DNA of 64,000 nucleotides from G047528255 sp047528255. Lineage in GTDB: Bacteria; Bacteroidota; Bacteroidia; Flavobacteriales; Blattabacteriaceae. Under the pieces are notes generated by a model that saw nothing but the letters and a program-made list of their open reading frames with translations, was not told the DNA's origin and ran no database searches. The position numbers were made by a program, and so were the translations under genes. Shown piece by piece: positions 10,322-20,211 of this stretch (the first letter of the stretch is position 1; each line of letters starts with the position of its first letter). The DNA lies in the NCBI GenBank assembly GCA_047528255.1, contig CP180024.1:744001-808000 (forward strand), given 5' to 3'.

Positions 10322-11599
10322 TTAAAGCAAGGTTATCGCCTCGAAGCCCGTATAGGAAGCTAAAACCTCGGGAATCATGATTTTTTCAAGGGTTTGATTA
10401 TTTTCCAACAAAGCGGACAAAACGCGAGGCAACGCCAAAGCGCTTCCGTTGAGGGCATGGCAAAGTCGTGTCTTTCCTTCGGACGTACGGTAACGTAATT
10501 TAAGACGATTAGTTTGAAAATCAACACAATTAGATATTGAACTTACTTCCAGCCATCTCTTTTGAGCTGCGGAATATACTTCAAAGTCGTAAGTCATGGC
10601 TGAGGTGAATCCCATATCTCCACCACAAAGCCGCAAAATGCGAAAAGGCAAGCCCAAAGTCCGCAACAGCTCTTTGATGTGCTCGACCATCTCTTCTAAA
10701 GCAGCATAAGAATCTTCAGGGGTAGTAATCTGAATGATCTCGACTTTGTCAAATTGATGGATACGATTCAAACCGCGAACATGGGAGCCGTAAGATCCGG
10801 CTTCACGTCGAAAGCAGAGGGTATGTGTTGTGGCCTTGATGGGAAGTTCTTCAGGAGACAAGATCCGATCACGGTAGCAATTTATCAAAGGGATTTCTCC
10901 TGTAGGGATCAGGTAAATATCATCTTTTTCGATGTGATACATCTGGCCTTCTTTGTCAGGAATCTGACCGGTGGCATAACCTGAATCCTCATTAACCAAA
11001 TGAGGAAGTACATATTCCACATAGCCCGCCTGTGTATTCTGATCCAAAAAATATTGGATCAAGCCACGCTGTAGTCGAGCACCTTGTCCAGTATAAACAG
11101 GGAACCCTGTTCCAATGATCTTCACGCCTAATTCAAAATCAAAGAGTCTGAATTTATTGGCTAGCTCCCAGTGAGAAAGGGCAGAATCATTCGAAAATGG
11201 TCTATCTCCTTCTCTATATATTTCTTCATTGTCATCAGAGGTTTGACCTTTTTTGACTTGTTCGGTAGGAATGTTGGGGATTTGGAGAAGTTTTTCCGTC
11301 AACGCTTGACCGATATCAGCCAGGTATTCGCCGAGGATTTTTGTCTGCTCTTTCAGGTTTTTGGACGTCTGACGCAGTGCTTCAGCTTCTTCTTTTTTAC
11401 CGGATTTGAAAAGAGCTATTATTTGTCCTGAAAGTTGATTGGATTGTTTCAGAAGTTGATCCAATTCAAATTTGGTTTTTCTCTTCTTCTCATCCAACGT
11501 CAAAATTTCATCGATCCGGTCGGCATGCGAAAAATTTCGCTTATCGAGTCCTTTTAAAATTTTTTCTTTGTTTTCTCGGATAAAGGAAGGGCGCAACAT
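10322..11599 (-). CDS. serS: Seryl-tRNA synthetase
   Basis: A 425-residue class II synthetase that charges tRNA-Ser. The N-terminal 110 or so residues form the expected charged helical coiled-coil arm that contacts the long variable arm of tRNA-Ser. The catalytic domain has the motif 2 signature CFRREAGSYG and the motif 3 end with LNGSALALPR. Length matches the family. The start at 11599 gives the standard MLRPSFIRENKE N-terminus. A TACTTTTG box lies about 20 bases upstream, and an IS right tip lies only 38 bases from the ATG. Confidence 0.96.
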   Translation of the reverse strand: MLRPSFIRENKEKILKGLDKRNFSHADRIDEILTLDEKKRKTKFELDQLLKQSNQLSGQIIALFKSGKKEEAEALRQTSKNLKEQTKILGEYLADIGQALTEKLLQIPNIPTEQVKKGQTSDDNEEIYREGDRPFSNDSALSHWELANKFRLFDFELGVKIIGTGFPVYTGQGARLQRGLIQYFLDQNTQAGYVEYVLPHLVNEDSGYATGQIPDKEGQMYHIEKDDIYLIPTGEIPLINCYRDRILSPEELPIKATTHTLCFRREAGSYGSHVRGLNRIHQFDKVEIIQITTPEDSYAALEEMVEHIKELLRTLGLPFRILRLCGGDMGFTSAMTYDFEVYSAAQKRWLEVSSISNCVDFQTNRLKLRYRTSEGKTRLCHALNGSALALPRVLSALLENNQTLEKIMIPEVLASYTGFEAITLL

Positions 11600-11619
11600 A
11601 GGAAGATTTTTTTATTCAA

Positions 11620-11627
11620 CAAAAGTA
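11620..11627 (-). promoter_or_regulatory. -7 box for serS, next to an IS tip
   Basis: TACTTTTG on the minus strand is an exact TAnnTTTG match, 20 bases upstream of the serS start. The IS right tip begins at 11637, so the native -33 region has been replaced by IS sequence. Confidence 0.45.
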
Positions 11628-11636
11628 TCACAATTT

Positions 11637-12909
11637 GAGACCATTGTTTTAATGCTGGATTACGTTTATTCAGCCTCCTAGATGGCTTCGTTAAAGAACA
11701 ATATAGATTTGTCTTTCACATTGTATTCGAAATACTCTTGATTATAAATTAATTAATTATATCTGTTTTTATGGACAGCGCATAATAATCCCAGAGAGAC
11801 GATACAAATTATGCTCCATATCCTCCATAAAATGCTGAGCATACACACGAGCTAATCGTTTGAACCGAGCCTTCCCTGATCCAAACCAACACTTTATATT
11901 GCTATAAGTACGTTCTACTACCCATCGAGTTTTATTCACTAATTATCTTGAATAATAGACCTATCCCTACCTAAGAGGGACAGTTCCTATAAGCTTTCTT
12001 CTGTATAACAGTCTTTGATGCCTCGACTATGAAAATAAGACATGTTGGCTGGTACTTGGTAACCTTTGTCTGTATATACTTCTCTGGGTTTATATCTTAG
12101 TTTGCTTATTAATAATTTTAGCCCTCTACTATCATGCTAATTGGTGGCTATGCTATGATACTGCTAGTATCATTCCATTTTTATCCCCCCCTATGTCCTT
12201 TTATATCCGTAGTAGAGTTTACCTAATTTCTTAATCTATTTTCCTTGAGTGTCTACTCCTGATTGAATCTATTTTTTTATACTTGCTTTTCTTTGACTGA
12301 TTTTCTTTTTCCTCTCTTTCTTCCGACCCTCCAATACGTAAACAGGATTTCCTTGGGAGCAAAGGGCCTCACTGTAATACTGGAACCTACTATCACTCCT
12401 TTTTTAACTATCGCCTGATGCTTTTCTAATTCCTTATTGATCTTTTTCAGTAAGAGCTCATATGCCTTTTTGGCCACTATTTCATTTCGAAATTTACATA
12501 AAGTAGTATAATATATGATCTTATCTCCAATAGAAAACCAAAAAAGCGTATGCAACTCAAGGCTTTTTTCACCAATTCTCCGTTCCTACATCACTGAGAT
12601 TATGTCAGTGACTCAAAAAAATCATCTTAAATAACGATATTCCACTGTAAGCGGGTTGGCCTTTTATTCCCTGGCTTTTTTGATATATTTTTTCTTATTT
12701 CTTTACCTATTTTTCCCAGTGGATCAAGGTGCTTAACCTTTTAAAAAAATCACTTCTTCTGGTAAAACGTTCCATATATAATTCACTAAAGCTTATTTGT
12801 GCGATGCTTCTGAGCATAGAGATGAATTTTTTTATTTTCTAATCCAAATAGACGAAACAATATGTTGATTTACAAATATTTTAACCTCCTTCTCCTATGA
12901 TACTTTATC
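11637..12909 (-). mobile_element. IS5-like element, full-length minus copy
   Basis: About 1273 bp from right tip GAGACCATTGTTTTAATG to a strongly decayed left tip (CTATGATACTTTATC). A 92-codon open stretch at 12277-12555 is part of the transposase N-terminal half; the rest is broken. Confidence 0.8.
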
Positions 12910-13473
12910 GAAGTATATAGGAAGAATGAATAAAAATGGAATGATACTAGCAGTACATGCGCATAGCAACCAATGAAGATGATAGTAGAGGGCTAAAGCC
13001 ATTAATAAGCAAACTAGGATATAAAACCAGACAAATATATGCAGACAAAACTTACTATGCTTCAGCCAACGTGTCTACTTTCATAGTCGAGGCATCAAAG
13101 ACCGTATACAGAAGAAAACCTATAGGAACCGTCCCTTAAGTAGGGTAGCTATATTATTCAATAATATTAGTGAGTAACCCCCGATGGGTAGTAGAACGTG
13201 CTTCTGGCCGTATAAGGTGTTGGTTTGGATCAGGAAAGGCTCGGTTCAAACGATTAGCTCGTATGCATGCCCAGCATCTTATGGATGCAATGGCTCATAA
13301 TTTATATCGTTCCTCTGGTATTATTATGATCTATTCATAATAATAAATACAATTAATTAATTTATAATCAATAGTATTTCGAATACAATATGAAAGACTA
13401 AATCTACATCGTTCTCTAAAGAAGCCATCTAGGATGCTAGACTAAGCCTAGTACACCTTAAGACAATAGTCTC
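12910..13473 (+). mobile_element. IS5-like element, 3' half
   Basis: Begins at the internal position GAAGTATATAGG (standard form GAAGCACATAGG) directly against the left tip of the minus copy, the same junction as at 2071/2072. Ends at right tip ACAATAGTCTC. The transposase text is broken. Confidence 0.78.
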
Positions 13474-13514
13474 GTTTTTTTTATCAAAAAAATCAGAGAT
13501 GCAATTATCTGTTT

Positions 13515-13543
13515 TTGAATATGATTTTAAAAATGTATCTTCG
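13515..13543 (+). promoter_or_regulatory. Candidate promoter for rplU-rpmA
   Basis: TTG at 13515-13517, an 18-base spacer, then TATCTTCG at 13536-13543, one mismatch from TAnnTTTG. It lies 29 bases before the rplU start, in non-IS sequence. Confidence 0.4.
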
Positions 13544-13572
13544 CCACCTCGAAAGAATCAAATGCGTACCAC

Positions 13573-13959
13573 ATGTTTGCAATCGTGGAAATAGCCGGCA
13601 TACAACATAAGGTTACTCAAGGGAGATTTTTATACGTGCCCCGTTTGAAACAAGATGAAGGAGCAGAAATCTTATTTGACCGTGTTTGTTTGCTCTATCA
13701 AGAAGGAATTATTACCGTAGGTGCTCCCCTCATAGAGGGAGCAACCATACAGGTAAAGGTCTTGCAACATCTTCAAGATGACAAGATCATCGTGTTCAAA
13801 AAGAAGAGAAGGAAGCGATACAAAGTCAAGCGCGGTCATAGGCAGCAACTTACCAAAATTGAAGTGCTCGCTCTCTCCGGACTAGGAACTAAAGCTGATC
13901 AAGGTCAAAAATTCTCCTCTAAAGGGAAGGATTCAGAAAAAAAAATTGTTGAAAAATAG
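13573..13959 (+). CDS. rplU: 50S ribosomal protein L21
   Basis: A 128-residue L21, a large-subunit protein that contacts 23S rRNA. The N-terminal FAIVEIAGIQHKV block and the basic segment KKKRRKRYKVKRGHRQ near residues 76-91 are diagnostic. A charged tail of about 25 residues follows the core, as is usual in Bacteroidota L21. rpmA follows after 47 bases in the conserved rplU-rpmA order. Confidence 0.95.
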   Translation: MFAIVEIAGIQHKVTQGRFLYVPRLKQDEGAEILFDRVCLLYQEGIITVGAPLIEGATIQVKVLQHLQDDKIIVFKKKRRKRYKVKRGHRQQLTKIEVLALSGLGTKADQGQKFSSKGKDSEKKIVEK

Positions 13960-14006
13960 CAGGACGTTTAAGTATAAATTACATTACTCACTAAAAGAAT
14001 AGAAAA

Positions 14007-14273
14007 ATGGCTCACAAGAAAGGCGTAGGAAGCTCTAAGAACGGTCGTGATTCGAAAAGCAAACGATTGGGTGTTAAAATTTTTGGAGGACAAAAAGTGG
14101 AAGTTGGAAATATAATCATACGTCAAAGAGGTACGCGGCATCATCCCGGACTTAATGTAGGTATGGGAAAAGATCATACCCTGTTTGCGCTAACGAACGG
14201 TATTGTCTGCTTTCGAAAAAAAACCAACAAGCGTTCTTTCGTTTCTATTCTCTCTCATGTAGAAAATATTTGA
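14007..14273 (+). CDS. rpmA: 50S ribosomal protein L27
   Basis: An 88-residue L27, which reaches toward the peptidyl transferase centre. It begins MAHKKGVGSSKNGRDS, with no N-terminal pre-sequence, and contains the family block IIRQRGTRHHPGLNVGMGKDHTLF (split here as IIRQRGTRHHPG then LNVGMGKDHTLF). Second gene of the rplU-rpmA pair. Confidence 0.96.
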   Translation: MAHKKGVGSSKNGRDSKSKRLGVKIFGGQKVEVGNIIIRQRGTRHHPGLNVGMGKDHTLFALTNGIVCFRKKTNKRSFVSILSHVENI

Positions 14274-14275
14274 CA

Positions 14276-14298
14276 AGGAGAGTGGTCCTCTTTTTTTT
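14276..14298 (+). terminator. Weak candidate terminator after rpmA
   Basis: AGGA (14276-14279) can pair with TCCT (14286-14289) around a six-base loop, followed by eight T. The stem is only four pairs, so the call is weak, but the place, just after rpmA, is right. Confidence 0.3.
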
Positions 14299-14359
14299 AC
14301 ATTCAATTCGGTGAGCAAAGGTATATCCTTGATATTTTTCTGTTTCTTTTTTTCTTTTA

Positions 14360-14430
14360 TATGGGAGCTCAATAAGATAGAGCACCCGTTTTCTATTTTT
14401 TTTTATTGTGGGGTCTCAAAGCCACCTCGT
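14360..14430 (+). pseudogene. Possible decayed tRNA
   Basis: AGCTCAATAAGATAGAGCA at 14366-14384 resembles a tRNA D arm, with GCTC and GAGC able to pair. CCCGTTTTCTA follows, like the 5' half of an anticodon arm. The 3' half is a T-run and no acceptor stem can be closed. It is either a dead tRNA gene or chance similarity. Confidence 0.25.
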
Positions 14431-14513
14431 AACAATCTTAATTAATTAACTCATAAATAAATTATTTATTATAATAAATCCCTTTGATTTGCTCAACGGT
14501 TGATCAAAATCTC

Positions 14514-14626
14514 GAGGCCATTGTATTAAGATGGATTATATTTATACAGTCTTCTAGTGGAGTTGTTGTAGAACGATGAAGATTTAGTCTTTCACGTCGT
14601 ATTCGAAATACGATTGATTATAAATA
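14514..14626 (-). mobile_element. IS5-like element, right-end fragment
   Basis: About 110 bases of the right end, with tip GAGGCCATTGTATTAAG and the TATTCGAAATA block. It is followed by about 80 bases (14627-14709) of sequence not recognised as IS or gene. Confidence 0.65.
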
Positions 14627-14709
14627 AAAACTATACAAAAATTGTATAAGGAAGAAAATTAGAAAATAGAAGTTTATAATCTGATCTTATGATCGAAAAT
14701 GCACATAAA

Positions 14710-15466
14710 GAGAATCTTGCATGAGAGAAAGGCAAAATATCTATAAATCAATAGATTATTCCGTGTATTTGGAGTATAAAATAAAAAACTGACTCTGTGC
14801 TTAGAATCATCGTGTAAATAAGCTTTAGCGAACTATATATGGAACGTTCTACAAAAAGGCGTGAGTTTTTCAAAAGGTTAAACACTTGATCCCCTTAGAA
14901 AGAGGTGGAGAAAGAGATAGCAAAAATATATCAAAAAGGCTAGGGAATAGAAGGCAATCTGCCTACATTGGAACATATATAACCAAACTAGATATATTCT
15001 CCAAGAGAAAGTATATCCAGAAAAAGATCACCAAGTTTCAGTAAACACGTATCTCGACTCTCGTGTAGATCATCGACCGTATGACAAAAAAAGTCTATAG
15101 GATCCGAGTTCCTAAGGAAGGGTAGAACAGCAATATTATTCAATATAATTAGTGAGCCCCCCAGATGATAGGTAGTAGAGTAAATTTTGGCAGTATAAAA
15201 AGCGTTGGTTTGGATCCAGAAAAGGCTCATTATACAAAAGATTAGTTCCCCCTTGTAGCCCAACATTTTATGGAGGAACTGGATGGCTCATATTTTCTAT
15301 CATTCTCTTGGGAGAATTATTCGCTTTTCATAAAAAAAGATGTAATTAATTATATTTTATAATTAATAGTATTTCGAATATAATGTGAAAGACTAAATCT
15401 TTATCCTCTTCAACAAAACCCACCTAGAAGGATGAATAAACCTAATCCACTAATATATGGGTTCTC
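14710..15466 (+). mobile_element. IS5-like element with large internal deletion
   Basis: Left tip GAGAATCTTGCATGAG at 14710 and right tip near 15466, but only about 757 bp long. Text jumps near 14980 from the N-terminal transposase region to the AAACTAGATATA region of the 3' half, so the middle third, with the first catalytic Asp, is gone. Confidence 0.75.
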
Positions 15467-15599
15467 GTTTGGAATATTTTTTGTATCCGTAGAGAGCTTG
15501 CTCTGTCGGCTTGGTTATATCAGGCTTATCAAGAAAAAAAGAATAAGCCAATTTTTGACTGATCGAATGCAAAAAGTCTCTTGTATTTAGCCGAGTTAA

Positions 15600-15630
15600 A
15601 AAAATATAACTACCTCATTGTAAATGAGGT
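15600..15630 (-). terminator. Terminator of the SurA-like gene
   Basis: A perfect eight-pair stem (15612-15619 with 15623-15630, ACCTCATT/AATGAGGT) with a three-base loop. On the minus strand it is followed by AGTTATATTTTTTT. It lies about 30 bases past the stop of the SurA-like gene. Confidence 0.6.
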
Positions 15631-15657
15631 TAACAGATAAAAAATTTTTCTCGGGAA

Positions 15658-17004
15658 TTACTTTTTCATCCAATTGTTTTCGAAGGAACAGGATTGATAA
15701 TCCTGACTGATTTTGATGAAGACATCTTGAATGTGGGTATTGATCCAAGTCTTCAATTTTTCCGAAGTTTTTTGTGCTTCTGTAAAACGTTTTAAACGTT
15801 GGTAGTCATCTTTGAAAGATAATTGATGGGAAGGAATTATTCTCAGAAGTTTTACGATGAAATAGGCCTGTTTTTCATTGATTTCTTCATCGTAGAATGA
15901 AGTCAGTTGACCTTCTTTTATACCGGCTAAGGCTACGGACAGCTTCACCGGAAGCTTGTCTTTTTCAAAACGGGTATCTTCGTATTTGGTGTTGGGATTA
16001 ATCATAAGGCCTCCGTTGAATTGGGTTTTCTTGTCTTCAGAATATTTTTTTGCAGCTTCTCCAAAACTGATTTTTCCTTCAATAATCATGCTTTTGACTG
16101 AATCAGCCAAGACTTTGACTCGCTTGATTTCCTCTTCGGTGTATTTGGGTTTGATCAAGATATGGCGTAGGTCCAGCTCTTCTCCGCGTCGTTTGTCCAA
16201 TTGTACGATATGGAATCCATATTCGGTTTCGAAAGGATCGGATATTTTATCTCCTTCCAGGGCAAAGGCAACACCTTCAAATTCTTTAACCATTTGTCCG
16301 CGTTTGATTCCTTTAATGAGCCCACCCTCTACTGCTGAGGCGAGGTCTTCGGAATAGGCGATGGCTTTGGTGGCAAAACTTATCCCGTTTTCAATCTCTT
16401 TTTTCATGGATCTGAGCTCGTCGATAACTTGTTTGTGGTGTGTATCCGTAAGTTTTGGATAAAAAACGAGATGTGCGAGTTCGACTTCTTCAGGTACGGT
16501 GGGTAGTTGGTTTTTATTTTTATCGTAGTAGCTGTTGACTTCTTTCGGGCTGATGTCAATGTTTTTGGTGAGGATTTGATAATATCCTCGGGTGTATCCT
16601 TTGTTTTTCAACACTTCGGTGAGTTCTTCGCGGATTTCTCCGATGGTGTTTCGGCCGTATTGCTTCAAAAGAGTTTCTTGGTTTCCGGAGTGTCTGATGA
16701 AATCATCTAAAATATCTTCTACTTCACGCTGTACTTGTGCATCAATAACCGTTTTGGTGATTGCGGTATCTTTTTTCGCGTGGTAGAGGAGCATATTATT
16801 ACTTAACATTTTTTCAAGTTCTTTGCAACGGTCTTCCGTTTTGATACCCTTCATTGATTTATTCATCATAGTTTCCGAAACTTCCGAATCCAGGATTATT
16901 TCATTGCCTACTACTGCAGCGATGCCATCTATCTTTTGTTGTGAGGAGAGGTTTCCTATGTAAAGGAACAAAAGCCACGATAAAGAGGTTGCAATTTTTT
17001 TCAT
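15658..17004 (-). CDS. SurA-like periplasmic peptidyl-prolyl isomerase
   Basis: A 448-residue parvulin-type folding factor, probably assisting outer-membrane proteins. The start at 17004 gives MKKIATSLSWLLFLYIGN, a clear signal peptide. The longer frame to 17058 would put an unusual extension in front of it. IDGIAAVVGNEIILDSEV follows, typical of the SurA N-terminal domain. Two PpiC domains follow, seen from ELAHLVFYPK near residue 180 and DLRHILIKPK near residue 280, the latter with the usual RHILI core. Length fits SurA. A TAATTTTG box lies about 35 bases upstream of the chosen start, and a hairpin terminator follows the gene. Confidence 0.88.
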   Translation of the reverse strand: MKKIATSLSWLLFLYIGNLSSQQKIDGIAAVVGNEIILDSEVSETMMNKSMKGIKTEDRCKELEKMLSNNMLLYHAKKDTAITKTVIDAQVQREVEDILDDFIRHSGNQETLLKQYGRNTIGEIREELTEVLKNKGYTRGYYQILTKNIDISPKEVNSYYDKNKNQLPTVPEEVELAHLVFYPKLTDTHHKQVIDELRSMKKEIENGISFATKAIAYSEDLASAVEGGLIKGIKRGQMVKEFEGVAFALEGDKISDPFETEYGFHIVQLDKRRGEELDLRHILIKPKYTEEEIKRVKVLADSVKSMIIEGKISFGEAAKKYSEDKKTQFNGGLMINPNTKYEDTRFEKDKLPVKLSVALAGIKEGQLTSFYDEEINEKQAYFIVKLLRIIPSHQLSFKDDYQRLKRFTEAQKTSEKLKTWINTHIQDVFIKISQDYQSCSFENNWMKK

Positions 17005-17187
17005 CAGATTGGGAATTGTTGTCGTTTCGAATTCCAAAATTAAGTGAAATATTTCCAATGATGAGGCTTGATAAATATTTCATAGATTTAAATGTCTAAA
17101 GATTTCAATCGCTCGATTGTATTTGTTCTCGAAGGCATATAGATTTAGATCGATCTTTTCTTTTTGTTCGACAGTATCCGACAAAGT

Positions 17188-17844
17188 GAGAACGTTCGCG
17201 GGAACGTTTCATAGGTGAGGAGGTTAAAAATATTTGTAAATCAATATATTGTTTCGTACCTACTGGAGTAGTAAAATAAAAAATTCGGTTCTATACTCAG
17301 AAGCACCGCACAAATAAGCTTTAGTGAACTATATATGGAACGTTCTACCAAAAGGAGTGAGTTTTTTAAAAAGTTAAAACCCTTGATCCACTGGGTAGTT
17401 GATGAATAAAGAAATAAAAAAAATATATCAAAAAATCCAGGGAATAAAAGGCCAACCTGCTTACAGTGAAATATCGTCATTTAAGATGATACTTTTGAGT
17501 CACTGGTATGATCTACAGTGATGTAGAAACAGAAGAATTGGTAAAAAAATCCTTGAACTGAATGCTATTTTATGGTTTTCGATTGGAAGATCAGATCCCA
17601 TATCATACGCCTCTATGCAGATTTCGCAATGAAATAGTAGCCAAAAAGGAACATATGAGAGCTTACCGAAAAAATCAATAAGGAATAGAAAAGCATCAAG
17701 CGATAGTTAAAATAGGAGTGATAGTAGATGCCAATATTACAGAGACCCTTTGCTCCCAAGCGATCTACTACCTACGTAGTGGAAGAGCGGAAAAAAAATG
17801 GGAAAAATCAAATCAGTCAAAGAAAAGAAAAGGTAAAAAAAAGA
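17188..17844 (+). mobile_element. IS5-like element, 5' half, with an extra left tip
   Basis: A 12-base tip GAGAACGTTCGC (17188-17199) precedes a second left tip GGGAACGTTTCATAGG at 17200, which opens a plus copy. That copy runs through the N-terminal half of the transposase and stops at a GTAAAAAAAAGA stretch, where a minus copy begins. The missing part of the plus copy resumes at 19126 after a loss of several hundred bases. Confidence 0.78.
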
Positions 17845-19125
17845 GAGACCATTGTGTTAATAGTAAATTAGGTTTATTCAGCCTCCTATAATGGGCTCGT
17901 TAGAGAAAATATAGATTTAGTCTTTCATATTGTATTCGAAATACTGTTGATTATAAATTAATTAATTTATATCTATTTTTATGGACAGCTCATAATAATT
18001 CCGGGCGAACGATACAAAATATGCGCCATAGCATCCATAAGATGCTGGGCATGCAGATGAACTAACCCTTTGTAACGAGCCTTTCCTGATCCAAACCAAT
18101 GCTTTATACGGCCAAAAGTACGTTTTACTTCCTATCGGGTTGTACTCACTAATTTGTTGAATAATATAGCTATCTCTACTTAAGAGACGGTTCCTACTAT
18201 AGGCTTCTTCTGTATACGGTATTTGATGCCTCGACTACGAAAATCGAGAAACGTTAGCTGGAACTTGGTAACCTTTGTATGCATATACTTTTCTGGTTTT
18301 ATATCCTAGTTTGCTTATTAATGGCTTTATCCCCTCTACTATCATGCTCATTGGCCGCTACGCTATGTACAGCTAGTATCATTCCATTTTTATCCCCCCC
18401 CTATGTGTTTCTTGTATCGGTAGTCGGGTTTACCTGATTTCTTGAGCCATTTTCCTTGAGTTTCTACGCCTGATTGAGTCTCTTTTTTTATCTTTACTTT
18501 TCTTTGACTGATTTGCTTTTTTCCCTCTTCCTTCCGATTCTCCACTACCTAGATAGCCCCTCCTTTGGAGCAAGGGGATTCAATGTAATACTAACATCTA
18601 CTATAACTCCTGTTTTAACTATCGCCTGATGTTTTTCTAATTCCTTATTAATCTTTTTCAGTAAGAGCTCATATGCCTTTTTGGCTACTATTTCATTTCG
18701 AAATCTGCATAGAGTCGTATGGATCTAGGATCTGATCTTCTAATCGAAAACCACAAAAACTCATTCAGCTCAAGTATTCTTTCACTAATTCTTCCGTTCC
18801 TACATCTCACTGAGATCATACCAGTGAATCAAAAGCTCATCTTAAATAACGATATACTACTGTAAACAGGTTGGCCTTTTATTCTCTGGCCTTTTTGATA
18901 TATTTTTCTTATTTCTTTTTCCATACCTCCCAAGTGGATCACTGGTAATTAACCTTTTAAAAAATCATTCCTTCTGGTAGAACGTTCCATATATAGTTCA
19001 CTAAAGATTATTTGTGCGATGCTTCTAAGCATAGAATCCGAATTTTTTTATTTTGTACTCCAAATATACGAAACAATATATTGATTTACAAATATTTTAA
19101 CATACTTTTCCCATGCAACGTTCTC
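17845..19125 (-). mobile_element. IS5-like element, full-length minus copy nested in a plus copy
   Basis: About 1281 bp from right tip GAGACCATTGTGTTAATAG to left tip GCAACGTTCTC. The transposase is broken throughout. The copy lies between the 5' and 3' parts of a plus copy. Confidence 0.82.
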
Positions 19126-19382
19126 AAAACGTTGATTTGGATCAGAAAAGACTCGTTACAAAGAATTAGCTCGTATGCATGATCAGCATCTTATGGAAGA
19201 TATTGCTAATAATTTGTATCGTTCCCCTGAAATCATTATGCGCTATTCATAAAAAAAAGGTATATTTAATTAATATATAATCAATATTATTTCAAATACG
19301 ATATGAAAGACTAAATATACATCGTCTCCAACGAAACCCATCTAGGAGGCTAAATAAACGTAATACACCTTAACACAATAAT
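19126..19382 (+). mobile_element. IS5-like element, right-end fragment
   Basis: Begins at AAAACGTTGATTTGG, the mirrored form of the internal break seen at 9071 and 31381, and runs to ...TAACACAATAAT with the last tip bases lost. Confidence 0.75.
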
Positions 19383-19441
19383 GTAGATGTATTGATTTAC
19401 AATATTTTACCACAACTTTTGTTCTCTCATGTAACGTTCTC
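19383..19441 (-). mobile_element. IS5-like element, 59-base left-end fragment
   Basis: The left tip GTAACGTTCTC and promoter-proximal block only; it breaks between the -33 and -7 boxes of the IS promoter. Confidence 0.65.
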
Positions 19442-19626
19442 GAAACATATTTGATTCTCCACCTTCCGGAAGCGGCGGAAATATCTTTGTATTTACGTCT
19501 CAAGAACTTTTTTATATTCTCATTAAAACCAACATATATTTTTTTTCATAACTTAGTTACTCATTAAGCACAAAAAAATATATATACAACAAATACTAAA
19601 TAGGGATTTTTATAAAAAACACTTTT

Positions 19627-20127
19627 ATGGTCATATTCGAGAAGATCAAGCAGGTGAGAAAAGTCTTAAAAATGAGTCAAAAAGAGCTAGCTGAAACCAT
19701 CGGTGTTTCTCAAAAAGACGTCTCATTATTGGAAAACGGTAAAAAAGAATTCATACCGAGGAAGTATTTCGAATATTTCTTATCTCAGGGGATCGATCTC
19801 AATAGTTTATTCTATGAAGACACCGATGTGCGCTTTATAGAAAAAATGTCGAAAGTAAACAGTAAAAAATCGAATAGAATTAATAAAAACAAGAATTATT
19901 TGATCATAGGTCAACATGGGACCTTGCCTGTATTTCAAGAAGAACAAAAAAAGTATATACCTCAACAAGAAATCTTCAAAATACAAGAAATATTAAGTCA
20001 GGTACTGAAAGGAAACGTTGTTCCCGTATTAGACAAAATATGCAGAAATCTGGAATTTTTGGTAGAATATTTCGATGAAGACAAGCAACCGAAATCACTG
20101 AAAAAAGAGAAAAAACAATCAAGATAA
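19627..20127 (+). CDS. XRE-family helix-turn-helix regulator
   Basis: A 166-residue DNA-binding protein. Residues 5-60 form an XRE-type domain: IKQVRKVLKMSQKELAETIG then VSQKDVSLLENGKKEFIPRK, with the recognition helix around residues 28-38. A basic linker rich in Lys and Asn follows near 75-90, then a C-terminal helical part (about 115-155) that may dimerise, and a basic tail. Its targets cannot be read. A TATCTTTG box sits at 19482-19489, about 140 bases upstream, in the small non-IS space. It stands alone between IS clusters, but its frame is intact. Confidence 0.8.
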   Translation: MVIFEKIKQVRKVLKMSQKELAETIGVSQKDVSLLENGKKEFIPRKYFEYFLSQGIDLNSLFYEDTDVRFIEKMSKVNSKKSNRINKNKNYLIIGQHGTLPVFQEEQKKYIPQQEIFKIQEILSQVLKGNVVPVLDKICRNLEFLVEYFDEDKQPKSLKKEKKQSR

Positions 20128-20156
20128 CACACCTGAAAAAAGAAATCCTACAATTT

Positions 20157-20211
20157 GAGAATATTGCATGAGATAACTGGTAAAATATTTGTAATATCGA
20201 TGTATTATTTT
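20157..20211 (+). mobile_element. IS5-like element, 55-base left-end fragment
   Basis: Left tip GAGAATATTGCATGAG at 20157, breaking just before the -7 box of the IS promoter, where a minus copy starts at 20212. Confidence 0.7.

Noticed and set aside
14401..14510. AT-rich stretch as a replication origin
   Set aside because: No DnaA boxes or origin-linked genes are visible; general AT-rich spacer.
15658..17058. Start of the SurA-like protein at 17058
   Set aside because: It would place 18 residues before a clear signal peptide; the ATG at 17004 fits better.
19450..20127. XRE regulator as cargo of a composite transposon
   Set aside because: IS clusters flank nearly every gene here, and their tips are decayed; no evidence links this gene to mobility.
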